DNA of 64,000 nt from Hydra vulgaris (GCF_038396675.1 NC_088926.1:17952501-18016500); one strand, 5' to 3'; positions 10,290 through 21,075 are shown, numbered from the stretch's first letter. Numbers and translations: made by a program. The notes: generated by a model not told the origin, from the letters alone.

Positions 10290-11387
10290 AATTACAATGG
10301 TTACATATCATTTATCAATAAACCCACGCGTGTAACTAGTGCAACATCAATAGATCAAATTTTTACCAATGAATTTCTTACATCAAAAATAAAAACAGGA
10401 ATATTTAAAACGGATATTTCGGATCACTTTCCGATTTTTATTATTTCAAATAAATGCAATAAGTCTTATTCCCAAAAAAGGAAAGTAACAAAACGACTAA
10501 TAAACAATACCTCCATTAAATCTTTTCATGATATTATATCATTTGAAAAATAGGACGAAACTCTGTTAAATTTAAATGCTGATGAAACCTATGATATCTT
10601 CTTAGCTAAGTTTCTCAAATATTATAATAAAATATTTCCCAAAGTTACAAAATTGTTAAAAGAAAAAAGCCTTTTAAGCCATTGGATAACAAAGGGAGTT
10701 GTTAAATCTTCAAAAATAAAACAGCGATTTTATTGCAAATATCTTAAAAAAAGATCACTAAAAAATGAAACTAACTATAAAAATTATAAACGTTTATTTG
10801 AGTTAAGTTTGAGAAATTCAAATACTAATTACTAATCAGATCAAATAATAAAAAATAATCGTTCACAAAACACATGGCGCATTATTAAGGAAGTAATTGG
10901 CAAGAAAAATTTAGACAGAAATGCTCTGCCAAATAATCTCAAATTCAATAATAAATAAGTTGCTGATAAATCTATGATAGCAGAAACGCTTAATAATTTT
11001 TTTGTTAATGTTGGTAAAAGTTTAGCCGCTAAAATTGAACCATCTGAAATAAGCTTTAAATCATATTTGACATCAAATAATGCTATTATGTCTAATCATG
11101 AACTTACGAAGGAAGAATTATTAAATTCAGTATGCATGTTAAAACCTAATAAAAGTTCTGGTTTAGATGATGTCAGCAGTAATGTCATTATTAATTCACT
11201 AAAATATATAACAATACCACTTTTACATATTTTTAATTTATCTTTAAAACATAGTGTTTTTCCTGAAAAACTAAAAAGTGCAAAGGTTACATCAACTTTT
11301 AAAACAGGTGATCCTTCTGATGTTTCCAACTACAGACCGATCTCAGTTCTTAATTGTTTTTCCAAGATTTTGGAGCGTGTAATGTAT

Positions 11388-11590
11388 AAAATTTTTTTTT
11401 TTTTCTTCGCTGTTTATATAAAAGTAAAATAATAAAATTACAATGAAACTTTTGCGTTACACAAAGAATATATATAAAGCAGACAGGGGCTCAAAGAAGA
11501 TACGGATGACTGGTGTCACCACAATCTTTTCATAGAGCCCCTTTACAATAACATTTAAAGCCCACATGGCTTTAGTAAATTTACAATAAA
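11388..11590 (-). mobile_element. Inverted LINE 3'-end fragment inside the LINE
   Basis: Read on the minus strand, this 200-bp piece ends in poly(A) (a T run at about 11390-11403) and carries GGGGCTCTATGAAAAG...TTCTTTGAGCCCC, a stem resembling the LINE 3' end at 13208. It splits the RT coding region. Next to it, 11594-11632 repeats coding DNA from 11069-11107 and 11642-11657 is that sequence inverted, so the insertion came with a messy local duplication. Confidence 0.6.
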
Positions 11591-13342
11591 ATATTGACAT
11601 CAAATAATGCTATTTTGTCTAATCATATACTTACGAAATAAGTTCATGATTAGACATGAATAGACTTTATTTCTTCTTTAATGTAAATAATATTCTTTAC
11701 AATAAACAATTTGGTTTTAAATCCGGTCATTCGACCGATCATGCAATAACTAATCTTGTACAAGAAATATTTAAAGCTTTTGATGAACAAAAATTACTTT
11801 AGGTGTCTTTATTGGTCTAAGCAAAGCGTTTGATACCGTAGATCATAATATTCTTCTATATAAACTCAAAAATTATGGTATCATAAATTCTAACTTAGAT
11901 TGGTTTAAGAGTTATTTGAAGAATAGAAATCAATGCATTTTATATGATGGCGAAAAAACAGATTTAATGACAACTAAATGCGGAGTTCCCCAAGGATCAA
12001 TTCTAGTACCGCTTTTATTTCTCATTTATATAAATGACTTGAGTAAATTTTTGAATATCTTAAACTTAATTTTATTTGCCGACGATACTAATGTATTTTA
12101 TTCTAATAAAGATATTAGTATTTTATTTGCAACAATGATCAAAGAGCTTCGGAAACTAAGCGAATGGTTTATATCAAATAAATTGTCCATAAATATTAAA
12201 AAATAAAATATACTTTCTTCCATCGTCTTCATGATAACGACAACGTTACCTTAAAAATTCCTAAGCTTTTTATTAATAACTCTTATGTCAAAAGAAAGCG
12301 TTTTTTGTTGTTTCTAGGTGTGGTTTTAGATGAAAACGTAACGTGGAAAGAGCACATACGTATAATCCATAATAAAATCTAGGCCTCTTATATAAAGCCA
12401 AACATCTGTTAAACCAAACTTTTTTGAAATTTATTTATTTTTCTTATGTTCATTGCTATCTAAATTACGCTAACGTTGCTTGGTGCAGCACTAATGTATA
12501 TAAAAATAAAAAGCTTTTAATTAAACAAAAACACGCTGTAAAAATTATTGGAAATAAGGATCGCTCTTGCACACTAAATTTCTTTTTAATAAATTCAAAA
12601 TACTCAACGTATTTTAACTTAATTTATATCATATTCTTATATTTATGTTCAAAGTAGATAATAAAATGGCACCCATCTTATTTAACTCATTTTTTGAAAA
12701 AATAAATCATTTATACCCAACAAGATTTTCAAATAACAATTATATTCAACCAAAAGCGTATTATTCTGCTACTAAGTTCTCGATTGCAATCAGAGGACCT
12801 AAATTATGGAAGACGTTATCGGATGAGTTAAAAAAATTCCTTCCCTTGATTAATTTATAAATAAAATAAAAAATAAACTTTTGATAATTGAAATCGAACT
12901 AGACTTCTTCTGAAACTTTTAAATAGGAGTATTAACTCGTTTTATTTACTTGTTATTTACTATATTTTTGATCATATTTGTTTTTGATTTTAATCCGAAT
13001 CTTTACCTTTCTTTGATGTTCATGTTTTATCTCATTTTTATTTATTTTTAAATTCGAAATCTTAGTAAATAAAAGTTTGAAAAAAAAAAAAAAGTCATAT
13101 ATATATAAAAAGAATTTTTTATATTTGCATTTATATATGTATTTTATGCATATATTACATTGTGATAACGGTAATACTTTTTTTTGTTATATTCTTGTTT
13201 TGAAGAGGCTTGGCGATAAGACTGAATTTGTCTTCTTTTTGCCCCAGCCGTGTATATACATTTTGTAAAAGTCTAACTTTGTAAAAAAATTCTTTATGGC
13301 GAAATACATACATAATATACATAATAACAAGGAAATTTTATT

Positions 13343-13612
13343 TTATTAATAAAAGAGAACAAAAAACCTCTACGTGTAAAAGGACTGGACCAATGTGACC
13401 AATACTTCAATTATTTCAATGCAGAATTATTATTATATAAATATATGGTATAAAAACACACACTTACAAAATTAACTTACATATATTCATTTATAATGTA
13501 ATAAGACTAATTTTAAAGATTTGTTTGGCAATGGTTCGCAAAAAAAATGTTTACATAGCCAGACGTAAAATTCAATTGAAGCATATCATTCAATTATATG
13601 GACTCATCTTAT
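13343..13612 (+). repeat. 270-bp direct repeat, copy 1
   Basis: This stretch (from AAGAGAACAAAAAACC through TTCAATTATATGGACTCATC) recurs in the same orientation at 18241-18505 with scattered mismatches and small indels. The two copies flank the array-armed transposon at 14882-18110. No TG...CA ends or coding potential are evident. Confidence 0.75.
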
Positions 13613-14881
13613 AATAAGATCTTTTGCTTAAAAATTTTATGTGTATGTAGAATAGTAACAAGTTCATAATATTATGTGTATGTAGTAACAATAAAAAGTT
13701 CTTAGCTCACTGAAGTATTTTAAGTATTATACAGTTTTCAAATTAACATTACTGCACTTCAAATTCATTAACAAAATAAATCTAAATACATTCAAAAAAA
13801 TTATTTTTTAACTTATTGGCAATCTTCCCCAGGTTTTCTTTCAGGCAAATTCTTCCCTGCGCATTTTCTGTAGGATCTATTCTTTCTTTATTATTTCACT
13901 CTTGTAGGTAGACTTATTTAATATATTAAATAAGAAAATAAGAGTATATTCCTATTGTCCTGATCTTTTTTCTGACCACAAGTTTTAGCTGTTTTTCAAC
14001 TGTAATTCAATCGTGCAATCCGACGCATGATGAAGAGCCTGATTTATGTGATTTCCCAAAGGGACTTGTATATACCCTCAGATAATGTGATTATTGAAGA
14101 TATTTGATAATAATTAAGAAATATTTTCTAAAATAATTGAATATTATGGTATTACCAGCAAGACTTTTTAAATGTAACTTAAAATCTATTTAGGCCATCG
14201 CAAACAATTTGCCTACGTCGAAAGATCCTTTTTTCCTGATTTTCTAAATATAACCTGTGGGGTTTTATAAAAATCTATACTAGGACCTCTATTATTACTG
14301 TTATTTCATGGAGCCAGGTGGCCCTCTGCGTGTGTCCATTTTTCTATTTTATTTATACAGAAGATTGTATTATAAACAATATTTTTGGGTAAAACTGAAC
14401 AAACCCATATATTGACTAGTTAGTAGTCCACTAAGTTATAAATGAGCTGAGCAAAACTAAAATGGAAAAACTAAAAATTCCGATACAGATTAGCTAAAAA
14501 CTTTGATTGCATTTTCTTTTATATGTTTTTATATGTTACATTTTTTAGCTTTTAAGATAAAATAAAAATAATCGGAAATAAATTAAAGTTAAAAACTTTT
14601 GAAAATTTATCTAAAAAGTTTACCGTTTAGTGTAATTTATTTCTAACAATGGAGCAATAATTTGAAAATTTTAAATAAAAAATATTCAAGCAGTTCATTT
14701 TAGTGTAAATAATGTTGCTCAACTAAATTATAAAATAAAATGGGTTGCAAAAATCTAACAATTAAAATAATATAATTGATTTAAAAGTTTAAAACTAAAT
14801 GAAAATGTTTTGTCCAAAAATGAAAAAAAAGAAATCAATTCGAATGGAATAAACTTTTTTGAAGTTGATTTTAACTTTTAT
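13613..14881. other. AT-rich sequence, no gene seen
   Basis: About 1.3 kb between the first direct repeat copy and the array-armed transposon. I see no supported ORF, RNA or repeat. Confidence 0.35.
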
Positions 14882-15130
14882 GCGAATTCGCACTTTCATC
14901 AAGTGCGAACTGGCATAAGTGTGAATTGGTATAAATGCGCTAAAATAATTTGCAAACATTAGTATAATAGCAAACTGGCATAATTGCGAACTAGCATAAG
15001 TGTGAAGCAGTTGCAAAAACTGGAATAGGTGCAAATCGGCATATATGCAAACTAGCATAAGTGCATAGCAGTTACAAAAACAGGCATAAGTGCGAACTGT
15101 CATAAGTGCAAATTGGCATAAGCGCGCTGA
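14882..15130 (+). repeat. Left arm array, units related to GCATAAGTGCGAACTG
   Basis: A degenerate array with units of roughly 20-35 bp, each holding GCATAAGTGCGAA-like cores (GCGAACTGGCATAAGTG, GCGAACTAGCATAAGTG and so on). It is the inverted counterpart of the array at 17855-18110. Confidence 0.8.
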
Positions 15131-16274
15131 ATAAAATTGCAAATATTACAGGTTTGTTCATTTTTATATGCACGTCTATTCATTTTTAAATGCGTGTTTA
15201 TTCATTCTTATATGTGTTTTAGAAAATCACAGTTTTTTCAAAACAAATTGTTCTTGTTTTCTGGTGAACGAGGTTAAAATAAAAGCGAAGATTTTTACAT
15301 TCGATGATGGTTTCTTTAAGGTAAACAAGCTACCCTCTTTTTCTTACTTAATTTAGTATTAAGTCTTTGTTTAATTTTATTATTAAATTTATTGATTGAT
15401 TAAATCATTATCTATCTAATTATTCATTTATCTAGATTTAAATTTAATTATTTATGATTATTATTAATACACAAATACTTACTCTATGGATGGACGAGAA
15501 AATAGCCAATCAGAAAACAAGAAAAAAAGTGACAAAAGAGCGCATTTAGTTGAAAAAAATGAATCTACAAAAAGCATTTCTACTTCTATTAATTTATCTA
15601 AACGTACAGTTCAAAATCTTGTCGTTAAGTCAAACAGAGGAGAATTTGACGGCATGACTGCATTCAAGTTGTTTTCTGATAAAAAACGAGGTAAAAGACC
15701 TATAAACACTCAAATAAAATGTACTAATGAATAATACGTACAAGAAAACAATCTTTGTACGCAAGAAGCAATAAAAGAAAATTTTTCTGTAGCAGGCTTC
15801 AACTCGTCTCAGCCCGCTATTTCAAGAAAACTCAAACGCTCAGATTTATCAAAAAAGCGTGTTGTGCGAGTACCAGAAAAGCAAAACTCAACACAAGTTA
15901 TTGACTCACGCTATACATTTGCAAGCGAAATTAACAGAAGTTCAAATGAAAAACTTATATATTTAGATAAAACTGTCTTTAATGTGCACACCAAAAACAC
16001 ATATAGTTATTTGCTAAGAGGTGCGCCAGCAATTTTACAGACGTCTGCAAATCGTGACAAGAATGTTAGGTTGCTTTGTGCTGTTTTAACAATGGGAGTA
16101 CTGGCTTATAAAATAAAAACGCCACAGCTTAATCCAATAGAATAATTTTTTTCTTCTTTAAAGCATACTTACAAACAGGAAGAAAGGTCGCGAAATACGG
16201 ATGGGGTAAACAGGAAACTTAAAAGTATTATGGATACTACAGAGTTTAATTTAATTTTATTTTACAACCATATA

Positions 16275-17583
16275 ACGGGTGATGCGGAGGTTATCGGACA
16301 AAATAAAAACGTCAATAACTTATTTATAAATAAAAAAACAAACTACTATTATATTTTTTCTAAGTAAAGCATTTATCTTTTAATAAAAATATATTATTTT
16401 TTATATGAAAAAACACCACCATCTGCAATTGATCTCAATTTTGCTCTGACGCCTTTCATATGCGACTGTAAAAAGTTTAAATCAATTTCTTGTAGTTTTA
16501 GTTTAATGCGATCAATCAAAACTTGCTCTATTGAAGCTTGCCAATCTCCCTTGTAAACCTTCTGTGCCAAATGTCCCCAAAAATTTTCAATTGGTCGTGC
16601 TTGAGGCACATTTGGGGGATTGGATTCTTTATCAACGTTATAGACATATTGGTCCATCCAATGTAGAGAATCTTTAGAATAATGAGAACTTGTTAAATCT
16701 GGCCAAAATAAATAGTTAAAATCTCCATGATACTTGTAAATAAATGGAAGAAGTCATTTTTCTAAACATTCATTAATTGATGATTGATTGATGAATTGAT
16801 CGCTACAGCCTTGGAAGTGCGAAACAATGGCTCGAACATACCACGGTCAGATATGGCTATCCACATTAATAATTTTTTTGGAAATTTCTCTTTTCCTATA
16901 AAACAAACACTTTCTAGGCATTTCTTTATGTTGTTTGTGTAGTATCCAAAATTTTCAGGCATGTTGTCCCCTGCAAAACAAAAGTATTTTTCATCATTGA
17001 TGACAAGAAGCGATTTTGTGTTATAGAGTTGGTTAACTAGTTTCCTGCTTCTTTTCTTTGCCTTTATTTGTTGTTCTATTGTGTATTTTGGAGTCTTTTC
17101 ACGTTTTCTATATTTAACATTCATTTTTTTTAACTGACGACCAATTGTCGATTGATTTACTCCGAATTTAATACCTATTTTTCTCTGACTGACCCCTTTT
17201 CGATTGTTGACAAGTCTGGTTAATTCGGCTTTCTTTTCTCTAATCCAGGATGTCGGACGACCTGGGTGCTTTCTATCAGAAAACGATTGAACAGTTTCAA
17301 GTCTTTTTAAGTTATCATATATTATACTTCGAGCAAATCCTTCCTTTTCAAAATGATTTACGATTTTTTTTTTTATATTAGGTTTATTTACAAAAAACAT
17401 TTTTAGTCGCTTTCGAAAAGATTCTCGTTTAGCTGCATTTAACATCATTTTAAATAATTGTGTTTCAAATAATAAAGTTTATATTTTATAGAACGTTTAT
17501 GCCTACCCATAAAACCATAAAAACTAATTATTATGCTCAAATAATGAAATTAGGATTTGTCCGATAACTTCCGCATCACCCGT
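16275..17583 (-). mobile_element. Tc1/mariner transposon, DD36E spacing
   Basis: TIRs ACGGGTGATGCGGAGG (16275 on) and the complementary CTTCCGCATCACCCGT (to 17583) extend at least 28 bp with one mismatch (ACGGGTGATGCGG A/G GTTATCGGACAAA). Both sides have TA (16273-16274, 17584-17585), the family target duplication. Length is 1309 bp with one transposase gene on the minus strand, a textbook mariner layout. It sits inside the transposase gene of the surrounding element. Confidence 0.93.
16394..17448 (-). pseudogene. Mariner transposase, one frameshift and one nonsense
   Basis: The ATG is at 17448. The N-terminus holds two helix-turn-helix motifs separated by a GRPTSW linker (GRP-type motif), including GVSQRKIGIKFGVNQSTIG. 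The first catalytic Asp is in LVINDEKYF, the second in YLFWPDLTSSHYS, and the Glu in PQARPIENFWGHL. There are 36 residues between the second Asp and the Glu. The frame is lost near 16770, where ORF 1 ends in INHQLMNV. In the shifted frame a TGA lies close to the junction, then reading is open to 16394. Full length would be about 350 residues, normal for the family. The 36-residue spacing fits the DD36E group of Tc1/mariner. Confidence 0.88.
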
Positions 17584-17989
17584 TACGTAGTTACATAAAT
17601 CCAGCGCTGGCTCGGCAACCCTTTTTTAAATAAATAGCAGTGACAACAGCCCAATTTATATTTTGAATATAACTATATAAAAATATAAAAGCCAAAACTA
17701 TTTATATAATATATTTTAAAAATATATATATAAGTATATATAAAACTATATTAGAGATTTTATGGGTAGTTGGCTCACACATTAACGCGTCAATAAGAAT
17801 GAATAAACACACATACAAAAATGAATAAATACGCATATAAAAATGAATAACCCTGTAACATAAGTGCGAATTGGGGTTTCACACTTATGCTAATGTTTGA
17901 AAGTTCTATTAATGCACTTATGCCAGTATGCACTTGTGGCAGTTTTTGCAAACTGCTTCGTATTTAAACCAGTTCGCACTTAAGCAAGT

Positions 17990-18090
17990 TTGCACTTACG
18001 CCATTCGCACTTACGCCATTCGCACTTACGCCATTCGCACTTACGCCATTCGCACTTACGCCATAAGCGCTTACGCCAGTTCGCACTAAT
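17990..18090 (-). repeat. 15-bp tandem repeat in the right arm
   Basis: CCATTCGCACTTACG is repeated with exact 15-bp spacing at 18001, 18016, 18031 and 18046, with variant units on each side. It is the most regular part of the right arm. Confidence 0.9.
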
Positions 18091-18240
18091 GAAACTTGCG
18101 CTTATTCAGTTGTCCCCTTTTAACCAGTTGAGATGGTTCGACTAAAATTTAAAAAAATATTCAATGAGTTGTTTTTATGTAAAATTTATCCTTTTTCTGC
18201 TGATATCAAGCAGATGCAGAAGCAACTTAAAAAATAATAC

Positions 18241-18505
18241 AAAAATAAAAGAGAATGAAAAACTCCGACGTAGAAAAGGAAATTGGATCAATAGTTCAAT
18301 TATTTAATGTAGAATCATTATTATATAAATATATAATATAAATACACACACTAACAAAATTAACTTAACTACATTCATTTATAACCTAATAAGACCAATT
18401 TTAAATATTTAATTGGCAATGGTTTGCTAAAAACACGGTTTACATGGTCAAACGTAAAATTCAAATGATGCATGTCATTCAATTTTATAGACTCGTCTTA
18501 AAAAA
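18241..18505 (+). repeat. 270-bp direct repeat, copy 2
   Basis: Second copy of the sequence at 13343-13612, same orientation (AAAGAGAATGAAAAACTCC ... CAATTTTATAGACTCGTC). Mutual divergence is modest. Confidence 0.75.
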
Positions 18506-18527
18506 TATTCGTATATATAAAAATATA

Positions 18528-18600
18528 TACAGTAAAATACTGGTGACTCAAACCTCCAAGAGACCAAGGAAAATGGTTTGACTAAACGAATGTACGAGCA
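18528..18600 (+). mobile_element. Pogo/Tigger-type terminal remnant
   Basis: The text ACAGTAAAATACTGGTGACT followed by CAAACCTCCAAGAGACCAAG resembles the common pogo/Tigger terminus (ACAGTAAAACCTC...AACTCAAACC). No partner terminus was found nearby, so it is a solo end. Confidence 0.4.
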
Positions 18601-19271
18601 AAGCAAAGTAAAACAATTGTTCATGCTTTTAAGGGAGTAGAGAAAACAGTTATTAACATTACAAAAGTTTCAGTTAACTGGTGTTCAAGCTACCTGATTT
18701 AAAAACTGAAAACAGATCCTTTCTGATTTAAAAAGCTAGTGATTTTAAAACTTTAATGTTTAACAAAAGGTTTTTCATAAGCCTACCACCTGATTGGTTT
18801 GCTAAAGGATATAAAAAAACAATTCGTTAAAAGTTAAATTAAAAAACACTCAAACGCTATTTTTTATTGATTATTAAGAATGGAGTTAAAGATTTGTTTT
18901 AACTCTAGATTCTTTGTCTTTTGATGTTCTTTTTTTAATTTTTTTTTGCCAATGCTTTTATAACCTAACATAGTAGATTAACCCAATAGCTTCTAGCATA
19001 GCAAAATAGCACGTAAAATAGCTCAAAGTAACAGCTTTTAGCCTAGCACAAATGCTTAAAGCAAGCAAGAATGCCAAGCAATAAAAACTTGAAAAGCTAT
19101 CTTTACACAATATACTAAACAACAATTTTAAGCAGTAACTTCCGCTGGTAGTACGATTAAACTCTGTTGCAAATAGGTTTTTTTATATTAGCTTCTTTGT
19201 TCAATTCTATCCAGAGTAAGTTGAGTTGCTTACATTAATTTATCACATTAAAGTACGCGCAATTTCTTTTA
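18601..19271. other. AT-rich sequence, no gene seen
   Basis: The stretch near 18970-19080 repeats TAGC-type words (ATAGCTT, AGCATAGC, AATAGC) in a loosely repetitive way. I see no coding signal. Confidence 0.35.
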
Positions 19272-19400
19272 AATTGTAAGGCCATAGCTTACAAATCAAT
19301 GTTGGATGCTGAATAATAAAAAATTGGCATCGACCAATCAAATAATTTTTTTGCACAAGATTATCTAAAAGTTTAAGAAAAAATTAAAGTTTTTTCTTAA
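19272..19400 (+). repeat. Second copy of the dispersed repeat at 7980
   Basis: ATTGTAAGGCCATAGCTTAC through GCACAAGATTATCTAAAAGT matches 7980-8112 at roughly nine positions in ten by eye. The 100-bp direct repeats that flank the first copy are not seen here, which supports an independently mobile unit. Confidence 0.75.
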
Positions 19401-19608
19401 CTCTTTTTATAGTTACGTAAATAAAAAAAGTTTTAAAAAATACTTACTTTTTAATAAATATTACTATTCAAATCGTATTTACTTAATCAAAACTTTTATA
19501 ACTAAAAATAAAAAATATAAACTAAAAATAAAAAATATAAACTATTATTTGCCTTATATTTACTGAAATGAAGTTGTAAGTTTTTCAAATGTTTATCTCC
19601 CTACTATA

Positions 19609-19863
19609 CTGCCATGATAAGAAAGAACACATGATAAGAAAGTACCTACAAAATATCCATTGCGCGTAATTTGTAATATAGTAAACATTCTTATAAACAT
19701 TCCTGCAAATACTGTAAAATTAAAACATCTATAACAGTTACTTAGAAATCACATACGGTGTTTTTACTTAAGCACTAGGTCAAGAAAATAATAATGAATA
19801 GTAATACCCCTAAAAAAAAAATTCTTGAAAATTGAGTTATTGTGTTCTTTCTTATTAGGGCAG
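19609..19863. mobile_element. MITE with CTGCC...GGCAG ends and TA duplication
   Basis: CTGCCATGATAAGAAAGAAC (19609 on) is matched by the inverted GTTCTTTCTTATTAGGGCAG (to 19863). TA lies at both flanks (19607-19608, 19864-19865). At 255 bp without an ORF it is a Tc1/mariner-type MITE. Confidence 0.82.
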
Positions 19864-19866
19864 TAT

Positions 19867-20026
19867 AGGGGTCATCCATAAAGTACGTAACGCTAAATCT
19901 AATTTTGAAATAGAAGCAGAAAATTTAAATATGGTGTGGTTAAATGAAATCTTCGCTTAAGAAAACAAGTTGACTCCTACTTCTACTTATAAGTTTAATT
20001 TAGCATAACGTTAATAGTTGACCCCT
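19867..20026. mobile_element. Small MITE with AGGGGTCA ends
   Basis: AGGGGTCATCCATAAAGTAC (19867 on) and the inverted right end ...GTTAATAGTTGACCCCT (to 20026) form imperfect TIRs of about 30 bp that share TAACG and GCTAAAT words. It abuts the previous MITE directly. Confidence 0.6.
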
Positions 20027-20159
20027 TAAGAAAAATCTTTTTTTTTCGACTATTCTATGTAATATATGATAATAACTGGTTTTAATATTATTAACATTAA
20101 TATATTTTAATTTGATCATTAATAAAATAAATAAAATAACTACTAACGAAAATAATTAC

Positions 20160-20483
20160 TTATTGCATCTGTGATTTTTCTGTTACTGACATTGTTGCTT
20201 TGGGATAAAAACTTTTTATGAATTTTTTAACGGATCTTTTTTTTTTCTTTTTTAATATATCACAAGTCGACACGTCCAAGTTACCCAAAAGTTCAAATGA
20301 ACTATTTTCCATTGTTTGCGTTTCAACTTCTCGGTATAAGCATTCATCTGTTTCGTTGGTTTTATCTGACGGTTTTTTTAATTTATTTAGTGATTTTGAC
20401 GATAAAAATCTGCAAAGACAATAGCCAACAAAAAATCCGGAAGACAAGCCAGCACTAATCCAAAACGCAAGTTGTCTTTTCAT
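20160..20483 (-). CDS. Hypothetical 107-residue protein with N-terminal anchor
   Basis: An open frame from ATG at 20483 to TAA at 20160. The N-terminus MKRQLAFWISAGLSSGFFVG followed by YCLCRFL is a hydrophobic segment with a preceding basic pair, like a signal anchor for a membrane. The rest is polar: a Lys/Thr/Glu-rich middle, then the basic run KKKKKRSVKKFIKSFYPK. Composition is less AT-biased than typical random ORFs here, and no transposon family is suggested. No domain was recognised and no flanking exons were found. It could be a single-exon gene, a first exon or chance. Confidence 0.4.
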   Translation of the reverse strand: MKRQLAFWISAGLSSGFFVGYCLCRFLSSKSLNKLKKPSDKTNETDECLYREVETQTMENSSFELLGNLDVSTCDILKKKKKRSVKKFIKSFYPKATMSVTEKSQMQ

Positions 20484-20785
20484 TTGTAGTTATCTAATTA
20501 AATGATAAATAAAGATATCTATTTATACTTTAGCTATGCTTATACTGATTAAAATAAAATTTATTTCATTTTTCTTCATTTTATTCAAAATAGTTATGTG
20601 AAATCACTTTAATAAAAAGCGTTGAAAAGACTAATTTGACGTAATCTCTTAACTTTGACTATACAAAAATACAAAAATTTTCATAAAGGATCAGAGAAAA
20701 ACTATTTAAAAAATTATTTAAAAAATTATTAGTGAAGTTAAGTGGGTTAAGAGCGGACGTTTTAGCAATTTTATTTCTTTTGCAT

Positions 20786-21075
20786 TTAATGAGGGTCGAA
20801 ACTTTTTTTCAATGAGCAAATCCAGGTTTTGCCTTTTTTGTATAATCAAGACCCAATTTATTTAAAATTTATTTTAACCATTTATACTCATTTTCTTATA
20901 ATAATTTTGAATAGATTAGGTTTATTATGTTAAATGCTTCTATTTAATATATCATAGTAAAATTTTTCATAAATTATACACTGTTTAAATGAATCACTTA
21001 TAATAATTGGGTCAGGATTTTATGAAAAACGCAAAACCTGGATTTGCTCACTGAAAAAAAGTTTCAACCTTTAAT
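20786..21075. mobile_element. Foldback MITE, about 60-bp TIRs
   Basis: TTAATGAGGGTCGAAAC, then GAGCAAATCCAGGTTTTGCC (left, 20786-20870), is mirrored by GGCTT-less GCAAAACCTGGATTTGCTC and GTTTCAACCTTTAA (right, 20995-21075). The 290-bp element has no ORF. A target duplication is unclear. Confidence 0.75.

Larger units (their letters stand above)
9236..13275 (+). mobile_element. CR1/Jockey-type LINE, 5'-truncated and interrupted
   Basis: A non-LTR retrotransposon encoding an AP-like endonuclease and a reverse transcriptase. The truncated endonuclease begins at 9236 with MGVFYRPPTGKINAF (YRPP motif). Its reading continues after a nested insertion at 9478-10289, with ATSIDQIFTN and TDISDHFPI. 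RT blocks follow: KPNKSSGLDDVSS and DPSDVSNYRPISVL (11100-11390), GFKSGHSTDHA and LSKAFDTVDHN (11700-11860), GVPQGSILVPLLFLIYINDL, and the catalytic LILFADDTNVF (about 12068-12100). The C-terminal LGVVLDENVTWKEHI and IAIRGPKLWKTL blocks end near 12860. The 3' UTR has a short stem region (GGCTTGGCGATAAG...CCCCAGCC, about 13208-13250). Many stops and frameshifts show it is dead. Confidence 0.85.
15486..17633 (+). pseudogene. IS630/Tc1-mariner-like transposase split by a mariner
   Basis: One reading frame runs from the ATG at 15486. It is broken only by TAA at 15732 and TAA at 16143, then by the nested element. The N-terminal helix-turn-helix region includes ISTSINLSKRTVQNLV. The core has KLIYLDKTVFNVHTKNTYSY (first catalytic Asp in LDKT, usually LDET) and TPQLNPIE*FFSSLKH (catalytic Glu in NPIE). 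The stretch that should hold the second Asp is missing between VLAYKIK and TPQLNP, so there is an internal deletion. The frame reaches FYNHI at 16274. If the mariner and one TA are removed it continues at 17586 as RSYINPALARQPFFK with a stop at 17631. That continuity dates the mariner insertion after this gene was already a recognisable coding unit. Confidence 0.78.
14882..18110 (+). mobile_element. DNA transposon with minisatellite-like inverted arms
   Basis: The left arm (14882-15210) has about eight degenerate units like GCATAAGTGCGAACTG, then repeated TTCATTTTTATATGC-type units. The right arm (17795-18110) is the mirror image: ATGAATAAACACACAT-type units, then CGCACTTACGCCA units, four of them exact 15-mers. 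Between the arms is a decayed plus-strand DDE transposase gene of IS630/Tc1-mariner type, itself split by a mariner element at 16275-17583. Without that insertion the element would be about 1.9 kb. Exact termini and target duplication were not resolved. Confidence 0.78.

Noticed and set aside
14882-18110. CRISPR-like array from the regular 15-bp units
   Set aside because: Units are directly tandem without unique spacers and form inverted arms of a eukaryotic transposon.
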